64,000 nt of DNA from Actinomycetota bacterium (GTDB lineage: Bacteria; Actinomycetota; Nitriliruptoria; Nitriliruptorales; Nitriliruptoraceae): positions 1 through 64,000 of the forward strand of contig JAHWKY010000015.1 of the NCBI GenBank assembly GCA_019347575.1, read 5' to 3'. The notes under the pieces were generated by a model. It worked only from the letters and a program-made list of their open reading frames with translations. It did no database searches and was not told the DNA's origin. Made by a program: the position numbers and the translations under genes. Shown piece by piece: positions 52,499-60,931 of this stretch; positions within the stretch are counted from its first letter, which is position 1; every line of letters starts with the position of its first letter.

Positions 52499-53416
52499 TC
52501 AGCGGTTGATCTTGGCCTCGATGTGCACGTGAGGCGGGTGCCCGCCCGCGTAGACGTCGACGTGTGAGTTGAACGGGAACTTGGTGGCGGCCTTCGCGAT
52601 GGCCGACTCGCCCGCGATCACCCGCTCCCCCGGCTTCACGCGCAGCTTCCAGACGTGCAGCATCGTGACGGTCAGGTCGGGGCGCCCGTCGGGGACGATC
52701 TCGACGCGGTTGTCGGGGTACTTGCCGTACAGGTCGTACGCCTCGGCCCGCACCACCGTCCCCGTGACGGGGGACAGGACCGGCTCCCCGTCGGCGGGGA
52801 CGATGTCGACCGCCGAGGTCGCGGCGTGTGGCCGACCTCGGCTGGACATGATCACGTAGTTGGGGGCAGCGGCCGGCACCGCGACAGCGGGGACCACGTT
52901 GAACTTGCCGACGTTGTCGTCGACCAGCAGGTTGCCGACCGGAGCCATAGGGAACGCCACGGGGTACGACGCCTCGTGGAAACCGACGATGATCGCCTTC
53001 CGAGCGGGCAACAGCAGTTCCTGCCCGTGGACGACCGCGAACACCGGCGGCGGGGCGGCCTTCCGGGACTGGGCAGCCGAACCCGCCTCGCCGGCCTCTC
53101 CCTTCGCCGCCGCCTGACCGGCTTTCGCCCCGCGTCGCGCGGTCTCGAGCCGTCGTGTCACGGCGGCACGCTCGCGGTGCAGCTCCAGGTCTGGTCCCCA
53201 GGAGACACCGGACCACTGCCTCGCCGCGATCTCCTCGGCGGCGGCTGCGAGCACGCGTCCCTCCGGGGCCGGAGCCGTGAACGCCCCGAGCGCCAGTATC
53301 CCCAGACCGGCACCCACGATACGGAGGGACAGACGGCGGTGGCGCAGTGCCGGCGGGGCGGTCCAGGAACCAGCGGTGTCGGTCCAGGCGCGTATGTCCG
53401 GCGTCGGGTCCGGCAT
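52499..53416 (-). CDS. Exported M23-like (lysostaphin-fold) peptidase
   Basis: 305 residues. Signal-anchor helix near residue 30 (LRIVGAGLGILALGAFTAPA), a charged helical region (residues 60-110), then a LytM/M23 fold: zinc His and Asp in GRPHAATSAVDIVPADG, TVTMLHVWKLRVKPGERVIAG, and the HxH of PPHVHIEAKI. Likely cell-wall amidase/endopeptidase activity, although the linker around the second His differs from classic HLxxxxV. ATG 53416 has GGAGG nine bases upstream. Long G-run-rich leader precedes it. Confidence 0.82.
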   Translation of the reverse strand: MPDPTPDIRAWTDTAGSWTAPPALRHRRLSLRIVGAGLGILALGAFTAPAPEGRVLAAAAEEIAARQWSGVSWGPDLELHRERAAVTRRLETARRGAKAGQAAAKGEAGEAGSAAQSRKAAPPPVFAVVHGQELLLPARKAIIVGFHEASYPVAFPMAPVGNLLVDDNVGKFNVVPAVAVPAAAPNYVIMSSRGRPHAATSAVDIVPADGEPVLSPVTGTVVRAEAYDLYGKYPDNRVEIVPDGRPDLTVTMLHVWKLRVKPGERVIAGESAIAKAATKFPFNSHVDVYAGGHPPHVHIEAKINR

Positions 53417-53756
53417 GTGGGATGTCCTCCAACGGGCGCGCCGCAGGGCGGCCCGCGTCAGCGGGTCGTGTGTGCTGGAGACGCCGCTGGGACGTACGCG
53501 GCGATGCGATGCAGCGCCAACCCCCGGCTGGCGCGTTGTCCCCCCGCCCCCGGCGTTCACCCCCCGAGCGCGGTCGTGAGGCCAACGGCCGAACGGTCAG
53601 GGGGTTCCCACGTGCGCGAAGACCGCACGGACCAGCTGCGTTGGCACCCCCAGACCGCCCGCCGATCAGGTCCGTGCACCGGTTCTGTCGGTCATGACCG
53701 AGCGCACAGGCACATCGACTTCGGGACGGTGCGGGAGGGCGACGGTGGCGCGACGG
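53417..53756. other. 340-base leader/spacer of the M23-like gene
   Basis: No gene is supported. On the minus strand it carries four G-runs of five or six (53521-53565) that could form a G-quadruplex. I looked for a c-di-AMP riboswitch, common before actinobacterial wall hydrolases, and did not find its conserved boxes. Confidence 0.4.
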
Positions 53757-53830
53757 TGGGGTGTGAGGGAGTCGAACCCCCGACCTCTTGCGTGTCGAGC
53801 AAGCGCTCTAGCCAGCTGAGCTAACACCCC
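53757..53830 (-). tRNA. tRNA-Val (GAC)
   Basis: Complete cloverleaf: acceptor GGGGTGT/ACACCCC, D-stem GCTC/GAGC, anticodon stem CTTGC/GCAAG with loop TCGACAC giving anticodon GAC, T-stem GGGGG/CCCTC with TTCGACT. Discriminator A and no encoded CCA. The base before the anticodon (33) reads C, where U is expected. Confidence 0.92.
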
Positions 53831-53986
53831 GGGGGCGCAGAGCGTACCCAACCTACGAGAGGGCCATCGAACCGTTCACGTGGACCGGCAGGGGTACGAT
53901 GGCGTGGGAACGTCGATCGGTTCCCGTCCCGCCGCTCGGCCGCCGGATCGGCGTCGCGCGGCGGCGCGTCCCGCGGAAGGCGAGTC

Positions 53987-55108
53987 ATGGCCGGTGGTCT
54001 GGAAGGCGTCGTCGCAGCTCAGACGTCGCTGTCGTGGATCGACGGTCAGCGCGGCATGCTCGTCTACCGCGGCTACGCCATCGACGACCTCGCCCGCCAC
54101 GCGACCTTCGAGGAGATCTGCCACCTCCTCCTCGAAGGCACCCTGCCCACCGAGGCGGAACTCGAGGCGACCCGCAAGCGCCTCGGCCAGAACGCCGAAC
54201 TCGATGACAACGTGCTGCAGGTCCTGCGGATCCTGCCCCCCGATACCGTGCCGATGGAGGCACTCCGGACCGGGGTCTCGGCGCTGCCAGCTGGCGAAGG
54301 TGTGCCGACCTACGACGCCGACGACCTCGCATCCTCTCGCGACCACGCCTACCGCATCATCGCCAAGATCCCGAGCCTCATCGGGGCCTTCCACCGCATG
54401 CGCAGCGGCGACGAGCCCATCACGCCGGATCCCAGCGCGAGCGTGGCGAGCAACCTCCTCCACGGCCTGCTCGGCACACAGCCCGACGAGGACGCCGTGG
54501 CGGCCATGGACTGCGCGCTGGTCCTGCACGCCGAGCACACCCTCAACGCCTCCACGTTCGCGGCACGGATCACGGCGGCGACGCTGTCGGACATCTACTC
54601 CGCCATCGTGTCCGCCATCGGGACCCTGCGCGGCCCCCTGCACGGGGGCGCCAACGAGAAGGTCGCCGAGCTACTCGACTCGATCGACTCGGTCGACGCG
54701 GTCGAGCAGGTCATCGACGACAAGCTCTCTCGCAAGGAGCGCATCATGGGCTTCGGTCACCGGGTCTACAAGACCGAGGATCCCCGCGGACCGCACCTGC
54801 GGGACTGGGCCGAGAAGCTCGCCACGACCGCAGGAAGAGAGGAGCTGTTCCTCAAGGCCAAGCGGGTCCAGGAGGTCGTGTTCGATCGCAAGGGTCTGTA
54901 CATCAACGTCGATTTCTACTCGGCGCCGCTCTACACGGCGATGGGGATCCCGCGGGACCTGTTCACGCCGCTGTTCGCCGCCTCCCGGGCTGCCGGCTGG
55001 ACCGCTCACGTGCTCGAGCAGCAGGGCAACAACCGCCTGATCCGTCCCACCTCCGAGTACATCGGCGAACGTCAGCAGAACTGGATGCCGCTCCCCCAGC
55101 GCGGCTGA
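53987..55108 (+). CDS. gltA: Citrate synthase
   Basis: 373 residues, the short bacterial type. Catalytic residues are recognisable: His in GPLHGGANEKV, His in MGFGHRVYKTEDPR and Asp in LYINVDFYSAPLYTAMGI. It condenses acetyl-CoA with oxaloacetate. 2-methylcitrate synthase activity cannot be excluded, since both have this size. ATG 53987 with GGAAGG-type site upstream. Monocistronic; preceded by tRNA-Val on the other strand. Confidence 0.94.
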   Translation: MAGGLEGVVAAQTSLSWIDGQRGMLVYRGYAIDDLARHATFEEICHLLLEGTLPTEAELEATRKRLGQNAELDDNVLQVLRILPPDTVPMEALRTGVSALPAGEGVPTYDADDLASSRDHAYRIIAKIPSLIGAFHRMRSGDEPITPDPSASVASNLLHGLLGTQPDEDAVAAMDCALVLHAEHTLNASTFAARITAATLSDIYSAIVSAIGTLRGPLHGGANEKVAELLDSIDSVDAVEQVIDDKLSRKERIMGFGHRVYKTEDPRGPHLRDWAEKLATTAGREELFLKAKRVQEVVFDRKGLYINVDFYSAPLYTAMGIPRDLFTPLFAASRAAGWTAHVLEQQGNNRLIRPTSEYIGERQQNWMPLPQRG

Positions 55109-55299
55109 GGCGGGACGCTCACGCTTCGCCGGCGAGGCAACCGCCGGGCGTAGGGGTGGTCGTTCGTCCGGTCACGGTCCGTGGTTCCCCGCCCTTCGTC
55201 GGGACGTGCGCCCGTACCAGGCGCCTAGCTCGCCGTACCGTCATTGACGAAGTTCGGGTCGAAGCGCGACCCGGCCGGCGGAAGACAGGAGACCCGACC

Positions 55300-55671
55300 A
55301 TGGCTCATCCCCAGCACACCGAACGCGAGGTCTACGTGGACCGAGGCGGTCCGGGCATGGGCGCGATCATCGCCGTGTTGGTGGCGCTCCTCGTGATCGT
55401 GCTCCTCGGCTGGATGTTGTTCTTCAACGGCGACGGCGACACCGACGTCGTTCCTGGGGACACCGACGTGAACATCGAGGAGCAGGTCGATCCCGATGAC
55501 GGTGGTGACACGATCATCGAACCGGGCAGCGACGAAGGTGACACCGTCATCGAGGGCGACACGACCCAGGACACCGGTGACACCACCGACACCACCGACA
55601 CCAGCGACACCAGCGACACCAGCGACACCAGCGACACGACCGCTCCTCAGGACACCAGCACGACCGGGTGA
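55300..55671 (+). CDS. Membrane protein with Asp-Thr/Ser repeat tail
   Basis: 123 residues. One membrane helix (MGAIIAVLVALLVIVLLGWMLFF, about residues 20-42), then an extracytoplasmic acidic tail that ends in Asp-Thr-Thr/Ser repeats encoded by a 9-base DNA repeat. No fold is recognised; possibly a spacer-like surface protein. ATG 55300 after AGGAGA. Confidence 0.75.
   Translation: MAHPQHTEREVYVDRGGPGMGAIIAVLVALLVIVLLGWMLFFNGDGDTDVVPGDTDVNIEEQVDPDDGGDTIIEPGSDEGDTVIEGDTTQDTGDTTDTTDTSDTSDTSDTSDTTAPQDTSTTG
55579..55638 (+). repeat. 9-base tandem repeat (GACACCASC), six and a half units
   Basis: Two units of GACACCACC followed by four of GACACCAGC and a partial GACACG, in frame, coding Asp-Thr-Thr and Asp-Thr-Ser. 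Nearly perfect at the DNA level. Confidence 0.92.
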
Positions 55672-55747
55672 TCCCGCGGTCGCGACGGCCAGACCCGACG
55701 CCCCGCCTGGAGACAGGCGGGGCGTCGCACGTACCGACGCGGGTGAG

Positions 55748-55818
55748 AGGCGGGGACGGGAATCGAACCCGTGATAAGGGCTTTGCAGGCCCCTGCCTTA
55801 CCACTTGGCTACCCCGCC
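55748..55818 (-). tRNA. tRNA-Cys (GCA)
   Basis: Cloverleaf with acceptor GGCGGGG/CCCCGCC, D-stem GCCA/GGCA, anticodon loop CTGCAAA (anticodon GCA), T-loop TTCGATT, discriminator T. No CCA encoded. Confidence 0.93.
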
Positions 55819-55965
55819 GAGGCCGGGGCGAGGGTAGCGAGTCGGGCATGGGGCCTCGCTTCCACGACCTCGCATCCCGCTACACGTCGACGGTCAGCGC
55901 GCAACCGGCCGAGCACGGCGTCGGCGGTTACGGTGCGGCAACCGCGAAGCGTCGGAGACCGCCCC

Positions 55966-57915
55966 GTGACCTCACCTCGGAAACGTCCACGTCGTCCGCT
56001 GACCCGGCGCGAGTTCATCGCCCGCGCGGCGACGTTGTCCGCGGCCGCGTGGGCCGTGCCACTGACGGGGCGTGCGGGGCGGGAGGCGTGGGCGCAGACA
56101 CGCGGGATGGTCTTCGACCCATCCGGTACGACGCTCGAGCGCACCATCACCACCGTGGGCGGCGACGGCCCCTACTTCCCGCTGACCTTCGGGCCCGGGT
56201 GGCCGATCGAGGTGCGGACCGAGCTCGCCGAGGCGAGGTCGGGGCGTGAGGACCGACGCGTCGCGTTGGCCGCGTTCCTGCACCTCACCGACTACCAGCT
56301 CGTCGACTGCCAGAGCCCGGCTCGCGTGGAGTTCTTCGACCGGACCGCGGATCAGCCCACCGACTTCAACCCGGTGAGCGCCGCCCAGCGACCACAGGAG
56401 GCGTTCGTCCCCCACGTCGTCGAGGCACTGATCCGCCGCGCGGGTGACGTCGTTCGGGGTCCGGTGACGGGGCGCCAGGTGTCGTTCGCCATCGCGACCG
56501 GCGACAACCTCGACAACATCCAGACCAACGAACTGCGCTGGTACATGACCCTGCACGATGGTGGCGAGTTCACGCCCAACAGCGGCTCGGCCGACGTCGT
56601 CGAGTCCGTGCAGACCTTCGCCGAGCCGGAGTTCTACGACCCCCACTACTACCACCCCGAGCCGATCGACGACCCGCGGGGCGACGTGTACAAGGACGTC
56701 TACGGCTTCCCCGACTTCCCCGGCGCCATCGACGCGATCCGCAACCCGATCCAGGCGGTCGGCCTGCCGATGCCCTGGTACACGGCGTACGGCAACCACG
56801 ACGCGCTCGTGCAGGGCAACGTCGAGCCCAACCCGCTGTTCGAGTCGATCGCGATCGGGCCGCTCAAGGTGCTGGCGCCGGGCGGGGCGCCGGGCGACTT
56901 CTGGCGCGGCTTGCAGAACCAGGATCCCGGCGTCGTGACGCACGCGCTGGCCTCGGGTGTCGTCCGCCCCGTCGCCGCGGACTCCGAGCGGGCGTTCATC
57001 GATGCGCGTGCGTACATCCGCGCCCACCTCGACTCCCCCGCGACGCCCGGCCCGGTCGGGCACGGCTTCACCGAGGACAACCTCGACGCCGGAACGCTCT
57101 ACTACATCTTCGAGGTCGTCCCGGGCATCCGCGGCATCACGCTGGACACGACCAGTCCGGCGACCTCGGAGGGATCGATCACGCCGGAACAGATGGCGTG
57201 GCTCGAGGCACGCCTCGTCGAGGTCCACTCGCGCTACTACGACGCTGGCGGCGCGGTCGCGACGACCGGCAACGACGACCAACTCGTCGTGATCTTCAGC
57301 CACCACCGCCCCGCGTCGATGCCGCTTCCGAGCTTCGACGCGTCGCAGCCGTTGGCGGGTGGGGCGGCCCTCGTCGAGCTCCTCCAGCGCTTCCCCAACG
57401 TGGTCCTGTGGGTGAACGGCCACAGCCACTTCAACCGCATCGTCGTGCACCCGCACGACGATCCCGTGCGGGGCTTCTGGGACATCACGACTTCGGCCCA
57501 GATCGATCCCCCGCAGCAGGCACGCATCCTCGAGGTCACCGACAACCGTGACGGGACGCTTTCGATCTTCACCACCATCATCGACCACGCCGGGCCGCCG
57601 CAGACGGCCGTCGGGCCCTACGACCTGCTGGGCCTGGCCGCGATCGGTCGTGAGCTGTCGTACAACGACTACCAGGGCAGCGCCGCCGGAGCGATCGGTG
57701 AGTCCACTGACCGCAACACCGAGCTGCTCGTCGTCGCCCCGTTCGCGCTGCCTGCGCCAGATGGTGGCTCGGGTGGCGACAGCGGTGGCGGGGCGCCGGC
57801 ACCCCCGCCCGCCCCGCCGTTGCCGACGACCGGAGCGGGGCTGGGAGCGGCGGCGTTCGGGGCGGCGGTCGCGGGTGCGTTCGCATTGCGGGACCGAGGT
57901 CGCGAGCGAGGTTGA
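55966..57915 (+). CDS. Tat-exported metallophosphoesterase with LPTTG tail (TIGR03767-like)
   Basis: 649 residues. Twin-Arg signal (PLTRREFIARAATLSAAAWA). Metallophosphoesterase motifs in order: LHLTDYQLVDC, IATGDNLDNIQTNE, YTAYGNHDALVQGN, VVIFSHHRPAS and VLWVNGHSHFNRI. Gly-rich linker then LPTTGAG, hydrophobic helix (LGAAAFGAAVAGAFAL) and basic end. Exported folded with metals and fixed to the envelope, probably scavenging phosphate from extracellular phosphodiesters. GTG 55966 has GGAG eight bases upstream. Ends inside a strong hairpin. Confidence 0.92.
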   Translation: MTSPRKRPRRPLTRREFIARAATLSAAAWAVPLTGRAGREAWAQTRGMVFDPSGTTLERTITTVGGDGPYFPLTFGPGWPIEVRTELAEARSGREDRRVALAAFLHLTDYQLVDCQSPARVEFFDRTADQPTDFNPVSAAQRPQEAFVPHVVEALIRRAGDVVRGPVTGRQVSFAIATGDNLDNIQTNELRWYMTLHDGGEFTPNSGSADVVESVQTFAEPEFYDPHYYHPEPIDDPRGDVYKDVYGFPDFPGAIDAIRNPIQAVGLPMPWYTAYGNHDALVQGNVEPNPLFESIAIGPLKVLAPGGAPGDFWRGLQNQDPGVVTHALASGVVRPVAADSERAFIDARAYIRAHLDSPATPGPVGHGFTEDNLDAGTLYYIFEVVPGIRGITLDTTSPATSEGSITPEQMAWLEARLVEVHSRYYDAGGAVATTGNDDQLVVIFSHHRPASMPLPSFDASQPLAGGAALVELLQRFPNVVLWVNGHSHFNRIVVHPHDDPVRGFWDITTSAQIDPPQQARILEVTDNRDGTLSIFTTIIDHAGPPQTAVGPYDLLGLAAIGRELSYNDYQGSAAGAIGESTDRNTELLVVAPFALPAPDGGSGGDSGGGAPAPPPAPPLPTTGAGLGAAAFGAAVAGAFALRDRGRERG

Positions 57916-57952
57916 AGCGTTGAGTGCACGCAGACGTACTCAACTCTTCAAC
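57911..57952. terminator. 15-bp GTTGAA-class bidirectional hairpin
   Basis: GTTGAAG-c-GTTGAGT pairs with ACTCAAC-t-CTTCAAC over a 12-base loop, with one mismatch. It begins before the phosphoesterase stop codon and lies between convergent genes. Confidence 0.88.
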
Positions 57953-57987
57953 GTCGTCGTGGCGGTCGGGGGGCGGGGCGGCAGCGG

Positions 57988-58815
57988 TCAGCGGGTGAAG
58001 GTGGCGCGGCCGGCGTTCGGGGCGCGGTCGGAGGCGGCGGCGTTGAGCAGCGTCCGTTCCTGCGACCAGTCGATGAAGGCGTCGAACCCGCCGCTCGCCA
58101 TGCCACCGATGGAGACCCACGGCACCTGGAAGACGAGGCGGTTGCCGCCGAGGCGGAACTGGCCCGGGTAGTCGATGAACCCATCAGGGGTGTGCAGGTA
58201 GGCGAACCAACCGTCCGAGCCACCGTCGGCGAACAGCTGGAAGTCGCTCTCCCCAGCGTTGGGGTCGCGGGAGATGTTGACGCCGACACCCATCACCTCG
58301 CCTTCGCTGAGTGTGGCGGGCAGGTCGGCGGCGACGTCGACGATCACCCGCGCCTCCTGGCCGTTGTCCTCGATCGTGACGGTGACGAGGTCGGAGTAGC
58401 CCGGACCCTCCAGCCCTTGGTCGCCACCGCGGTCGCTGGTCTGCCCGATCGCGCGGAAGGGTGTCGGGGCGGGCTCGGTCGGGTCACCGGGCTGGGTGGG
58501 CGGCGGGGCGTCGGGCGTCGTGGGTGGTGGCGCCTCGGTTGGCGGAGCGTCCGGAGGCGGCTCGGTCGGTTGCGTGGTTGGTTCGGTCGCCGTTGCCGGT
58601 GTCGTTGGGGCCTCGGTCGGCGCCTCGTCCGCGGCGAGCGGGGCGGGGCGTTCGGCGAGTTCGGTCTTGCGTTCCGTCACCGGCTCGTCAGGCGCCTGCG
58701 GGGCGGCGCAGCCGGAGAGGGCTAGCGCCAGGCTCGCGGCGACCGCGGTGGCCGCGAGGACGGAGTTGAGCGGAGGGGTCACGGGGCGCCCGAACGTAGC
58801 GGAGCCCGACCTCAC
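57988..58815 (-). CDS. Lipoprotein with Pro/Thr-rich stalk and beta domain
   Basis: 275 residues. Signal with lipobox LALSGCAA (lipidated Cys near residue 36), then about 80 residues of Pro/Thr/Glu stalk (TEAPTTPATATEPTTQPTEPP), then a beta-rich domain (DLVTVTIEDNGQEARVIVDVAA, GVGVNISRDP, NRLVFQVPWVSIGG). No known family assigned. GTG 58815 has GGAG seven bases before it. GTG 58782 is an alternative without a site. Converges with the phosphoesterase. Confidence 0.8.
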   Translation of the reverse strand: MRSGSATFGRPVTPPLNSVLAATAVAASLALALSGCAAPQAPDEPVTERKTELAERPAPLAADEAPTEAPTTPATATEPTTQPTEPPPDAPPTEAPPPTTPDAPPPTQPGDPTEPAPTPFRAIGQTSDRGGDQGLEGPGYSDLVTVTIEDNGQEARVIVDVAADLPATLSEGEVMGVGVNISRDPNAGESDFQLFADGGSDGWFAYLHTPDGFIDYPGQFRLGGNRLVFQVPWVSIGGMASGGFDAFIDWSQERTLLNAAASDRAPNAGRATFTR

Positions 58816-58826
58816 GGCCGGGCTCC
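58801..58826 (-). terminator. 8-bp hairpin after the secreted 206-residue gene
   Basis: GGAGCCCG (58801-58808) pairs with CGGGCTCC (58819-58826), starting 18 bases beyond the stop of the secreted gene. Confidence 0.55.
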
Positions 58827-58844
58827 GTCGGAGTGGTTGAACTC

Positions 58845-59465
58845 TCAGTCGTCCTGGTTCGGGCCGGTGGAGTCGGTCTTGTCTTCCTTCGGCGGGGCCT
58901 TGTCCGACCGCATGTCGTGTGGCACCTCGATGAGGAACTCGCCGTCGCAGCTCCAGTCGCCGGAATCCGCGTTGAACTCGATGGTGTAGGTGCGCCCGTC
59001 ACCACGCCCGCTGCGCTCCGACCGGAGCTCGTGCGTGGTCACGGCGGGATCACCGCTGTCGAAATCGAGCACAGGACGACTGTCATCCGTCGTGTTGCCT
59101 GCGCCGACCTCTTCCTCGCCGGGCTCAGGCTGCTGGGATGGTTCCTCGGTCGGCGGCGCTGGCATGAAGGCTTCGACGTACTCATCGTGATACGCGGAGG
59201 TACCGAGCATCACGTCGTCACCGTCGTCGTCGGTCGCCGTGACCGTGTAGTCGGAGTACTTGTGGTTCGGCGGCCACAGCAGGAGGTCGCCGTTGAGTTC
59301 GACCGTGCCGCCCTCAGGACAATCGGCGGGCACGGTGTCCTTCTCGGGGCTCTTGGCCCCTTGAGGATCGTTGCCGCCGTTCCCGGGGCCGGCGAGGCCG
59401 GGGGCCGCGATGAAGAGGGCGCCGACGAGGCCGGTCGCCATGAGGGCTGTGGTCGAGCGTCGCAC
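58845..59465 (-). CDS. Exported protein of unknown function
   Basis: 206 residues. Signal peptide (TTALMATGLVGALFIAAPGLA). The mature part contains LLLWPPNHKYSDYTVTATDDDGD, a pattern seen in Ig/PKD-like secreted domains, an acidic Pro/Glu linker, and DWSCDGEFLIEVPHD with one Cys of a possible disulfide. No anchor, so secreted. GTG 59465 has AGGAG nine bases upstream. Confidence 0.75.
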   Translation of the reverse strand: MRRSTTALMATGLVGALFIAAPGLAGPGNGGNDPQGAKSPEKDTVPADCPEGGTVELNGDLLLWPPNHKYSDYTVTATDDDGDDVMLGTSAYHDEYVEAFMPAPPTEEPSQQPEPGEEEVGAGNTTDDSRPVLDFDSGDPAVTTHELRSERSGRGDGRTYTIEFNADSGDWSCDGEFLIEVPHDMRSDKAPPKEDKTDSTGPNQDD

Positions 59466-59642
59466 TTGGGGTCACTCCTGCGCTGGGGTCGGTTTACCTC
59501 TAGCCGTGAGGGGCTAGTTACACAGGAGAGCGCCGGAGTCCTCTGTGCCGTTACGCCCGGTACGGTTCCGTGCGCCCCGTGCGCACCATGCCGGTTTCGC
59601 GCGCTTCGTTCTCACGAAACGCATCTATAGCGCTACACAGAG

Positions 59643-60590
59643 CTACCCTTCCAGGGCGAGGAGGGCACGTTTGCGCTCCGGGCCCCAGCGGTAACCAGCC
59701 AGCGCCCCGCTCGTCCGGAGCACCCGATGACACGGGATCAGCACCGCGATGGGGTTGGCGCCGATGGCCGACGCGACCGCGCGCACGGCCTCTGGGCGAC
59801 CGACCGCACGAGCAACGTCACCGTACGTGGCGACCGATCCGGGCGGGATGCGCAGTAGCGCCTCCCAGACCTTGATCTGCAGGTTCGTCCCACGCACGAC
59901 CAGACGCGGCGGGGATGACCGCAGTGAGCGCCCCAGCGCCCCGCGGATCCAGTCCGCCGCTTCCGCGGAAGCGTCCGGGTCCCAGACCACGCGTGCCTGG
60001 GGCCAGCTCTCCCGCACCGCCGCTTGCGCGGAAGCGCCGAGCACCTCGTCGCTGCCCGATTCCGCGGAAGTGCGGTCGACCCGGTCGAGGAAGCGCAGCG
60101 CCGCAACGCCCCGCTCGGTCACACCGACCCCGATGGGTCCGAGGGCGGTGGGGTGCACGCCGACCGCGATGGTGGCCCCTCCCCCGCCGCCCCGCGCCTC
60201 GCCGGGAGTCAGCCCATCGACGTCCACGATCAGGTCGTGCAGCCGCCCCGGCGATGACAGCCCCGCGTCCACGCTGGCGTCGAGCACGGTCCGGCGCAGC
60301 AGCAGCGCGCGGGCCTCGGTCGCGGCGAGGTGACGCAGGAACGTCCGAGGCGGCACCCCCGTCCAGCGTCGGAACACTCGCCGGAAGTGGCTCTCGCTGA
60401 GGTGCACGTGCGCCGAGAGGTCGGCCACGCTCAGGCCCCCCGGCTCCGAGCCGTTCCCGGTCTGGCCGCCGGGCGTCGGGCCATCGGTTTGCTCCTCACG
60501 GAGGAGTCGGTACCGCTCGCCCACCGCGTAGCGGATCGCCTCGGCGATGAGGTCGTGGTGGCGTGCGTCGATGGCCTGGGTCGTCGTCAT
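59643..60590 (-). CDS. AraC-type HTH fused to O6-methylguanine-DNA methyltransferase (Ada-like without Zn domain)
   Basis: 315 residues. Residues about 50-100: AraC HTH (LSVADLSAHVHLSESHFRRVF, GVPPRTFLRHLAATEARALL). C-terminal part: methyltransferase with active Cys in IPCHRVLRTSG. The RNase H-like Ogt N-domain lies between. The Ada zinc domain that senses methyl phosphotriesters is absent, replaced by a short region. It repairs alkylated guanine and may regulate genes. ATG 60590. Contains two perfect TTCCGCGGAA palindromes in frame. Divergent start uncertain. Confidence 0.88.
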   Translation of the reverse strand: MTTTQAIDARHHDLIAEAIRYAVGERYRLLREEQTDGPTPGGQTGNGSEPGGLSVADLSAHVHLSESHFRRVFRRWTGVPPRTFLRHLAATEARALLLRRTVLDASVDAGLSSPGRLHDLIVDVDGLTPGEARGGGGGATIAVGVHPTALGPIGVGVTERGVAALRFLDRVDRTSAESGSDEVLGASAQAAVRESWPQARVVWDPDASAEAADWIRGALGRSLRSSPPRLVVRGTNLQIKVWEALLRIPPGSVATYGDVARAVGRPEAVRAVASAIGANPIAVLIPCHRVLRTSGALAGYRWGPERKRALLALEG

Positions 60591-60670
60591 GGGGCCAGCA
60601 TCGCACGCGCCCCGACCCCGCACGACCCGGAACCGCGCACGTGACCCGCCCGGGCGCGCGCGGCAGCGGG

Positions 60671-60931
60671 TCAGGCCGGGTCGGAGGTCTCGTTCGGGGG
60701 TTCGGGGAGGCCGCCGTGCTGGCGCCAGGCCTTCCACAGCGAGCCGCCCACCAACGAGAACCACAGGAGCAGGCCACCCCAGCGCCACCGCGTCCACGGA
60801 GCGCGGCCCTCGGTGGGGTCGATGCGCTTGAAGCGACCGAGCTTGGTGACGCTGCGTGCGACGACGAGGTCCTTCGGGGATGGCGCCGGGGCGAGCGGGG
60901 GTGGCGAGCCCCACCCCGAGCGGGAGCTCAC
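60671..60931 (-). CDS. Small membrane protein coupled to aldehyde dehydrogenase
   Basis: 86 residues. Pro-rich start (SGWGSPPPLAPAPSPKD), then one helix flanked by Trp/Arg (TRWRWGGLLLWFSLVGGSLWKAWRQ, about residues 50-70) and a short hydrophilic end. Unknown function. GTG 60931 overlaps the dehydrogenase stop as GTGA, so it is made with it. Confidence 0.65.
   Translation of the reverse strand: MSSRSGWGSPPPLAPAPSPKDLVVARSVTKLGRFKRIDPTEGRAPWTRWRWGGLLLWFSLVGGSLWKAWRQHGGLPEPPNETSDPA

Noticed and set aside
53417-53756. c-di-AMP (ydaO) riboswitch before a wall peptidase
   Set aside because: The conserved boxes of that class are not visible in the minus-strand leader.
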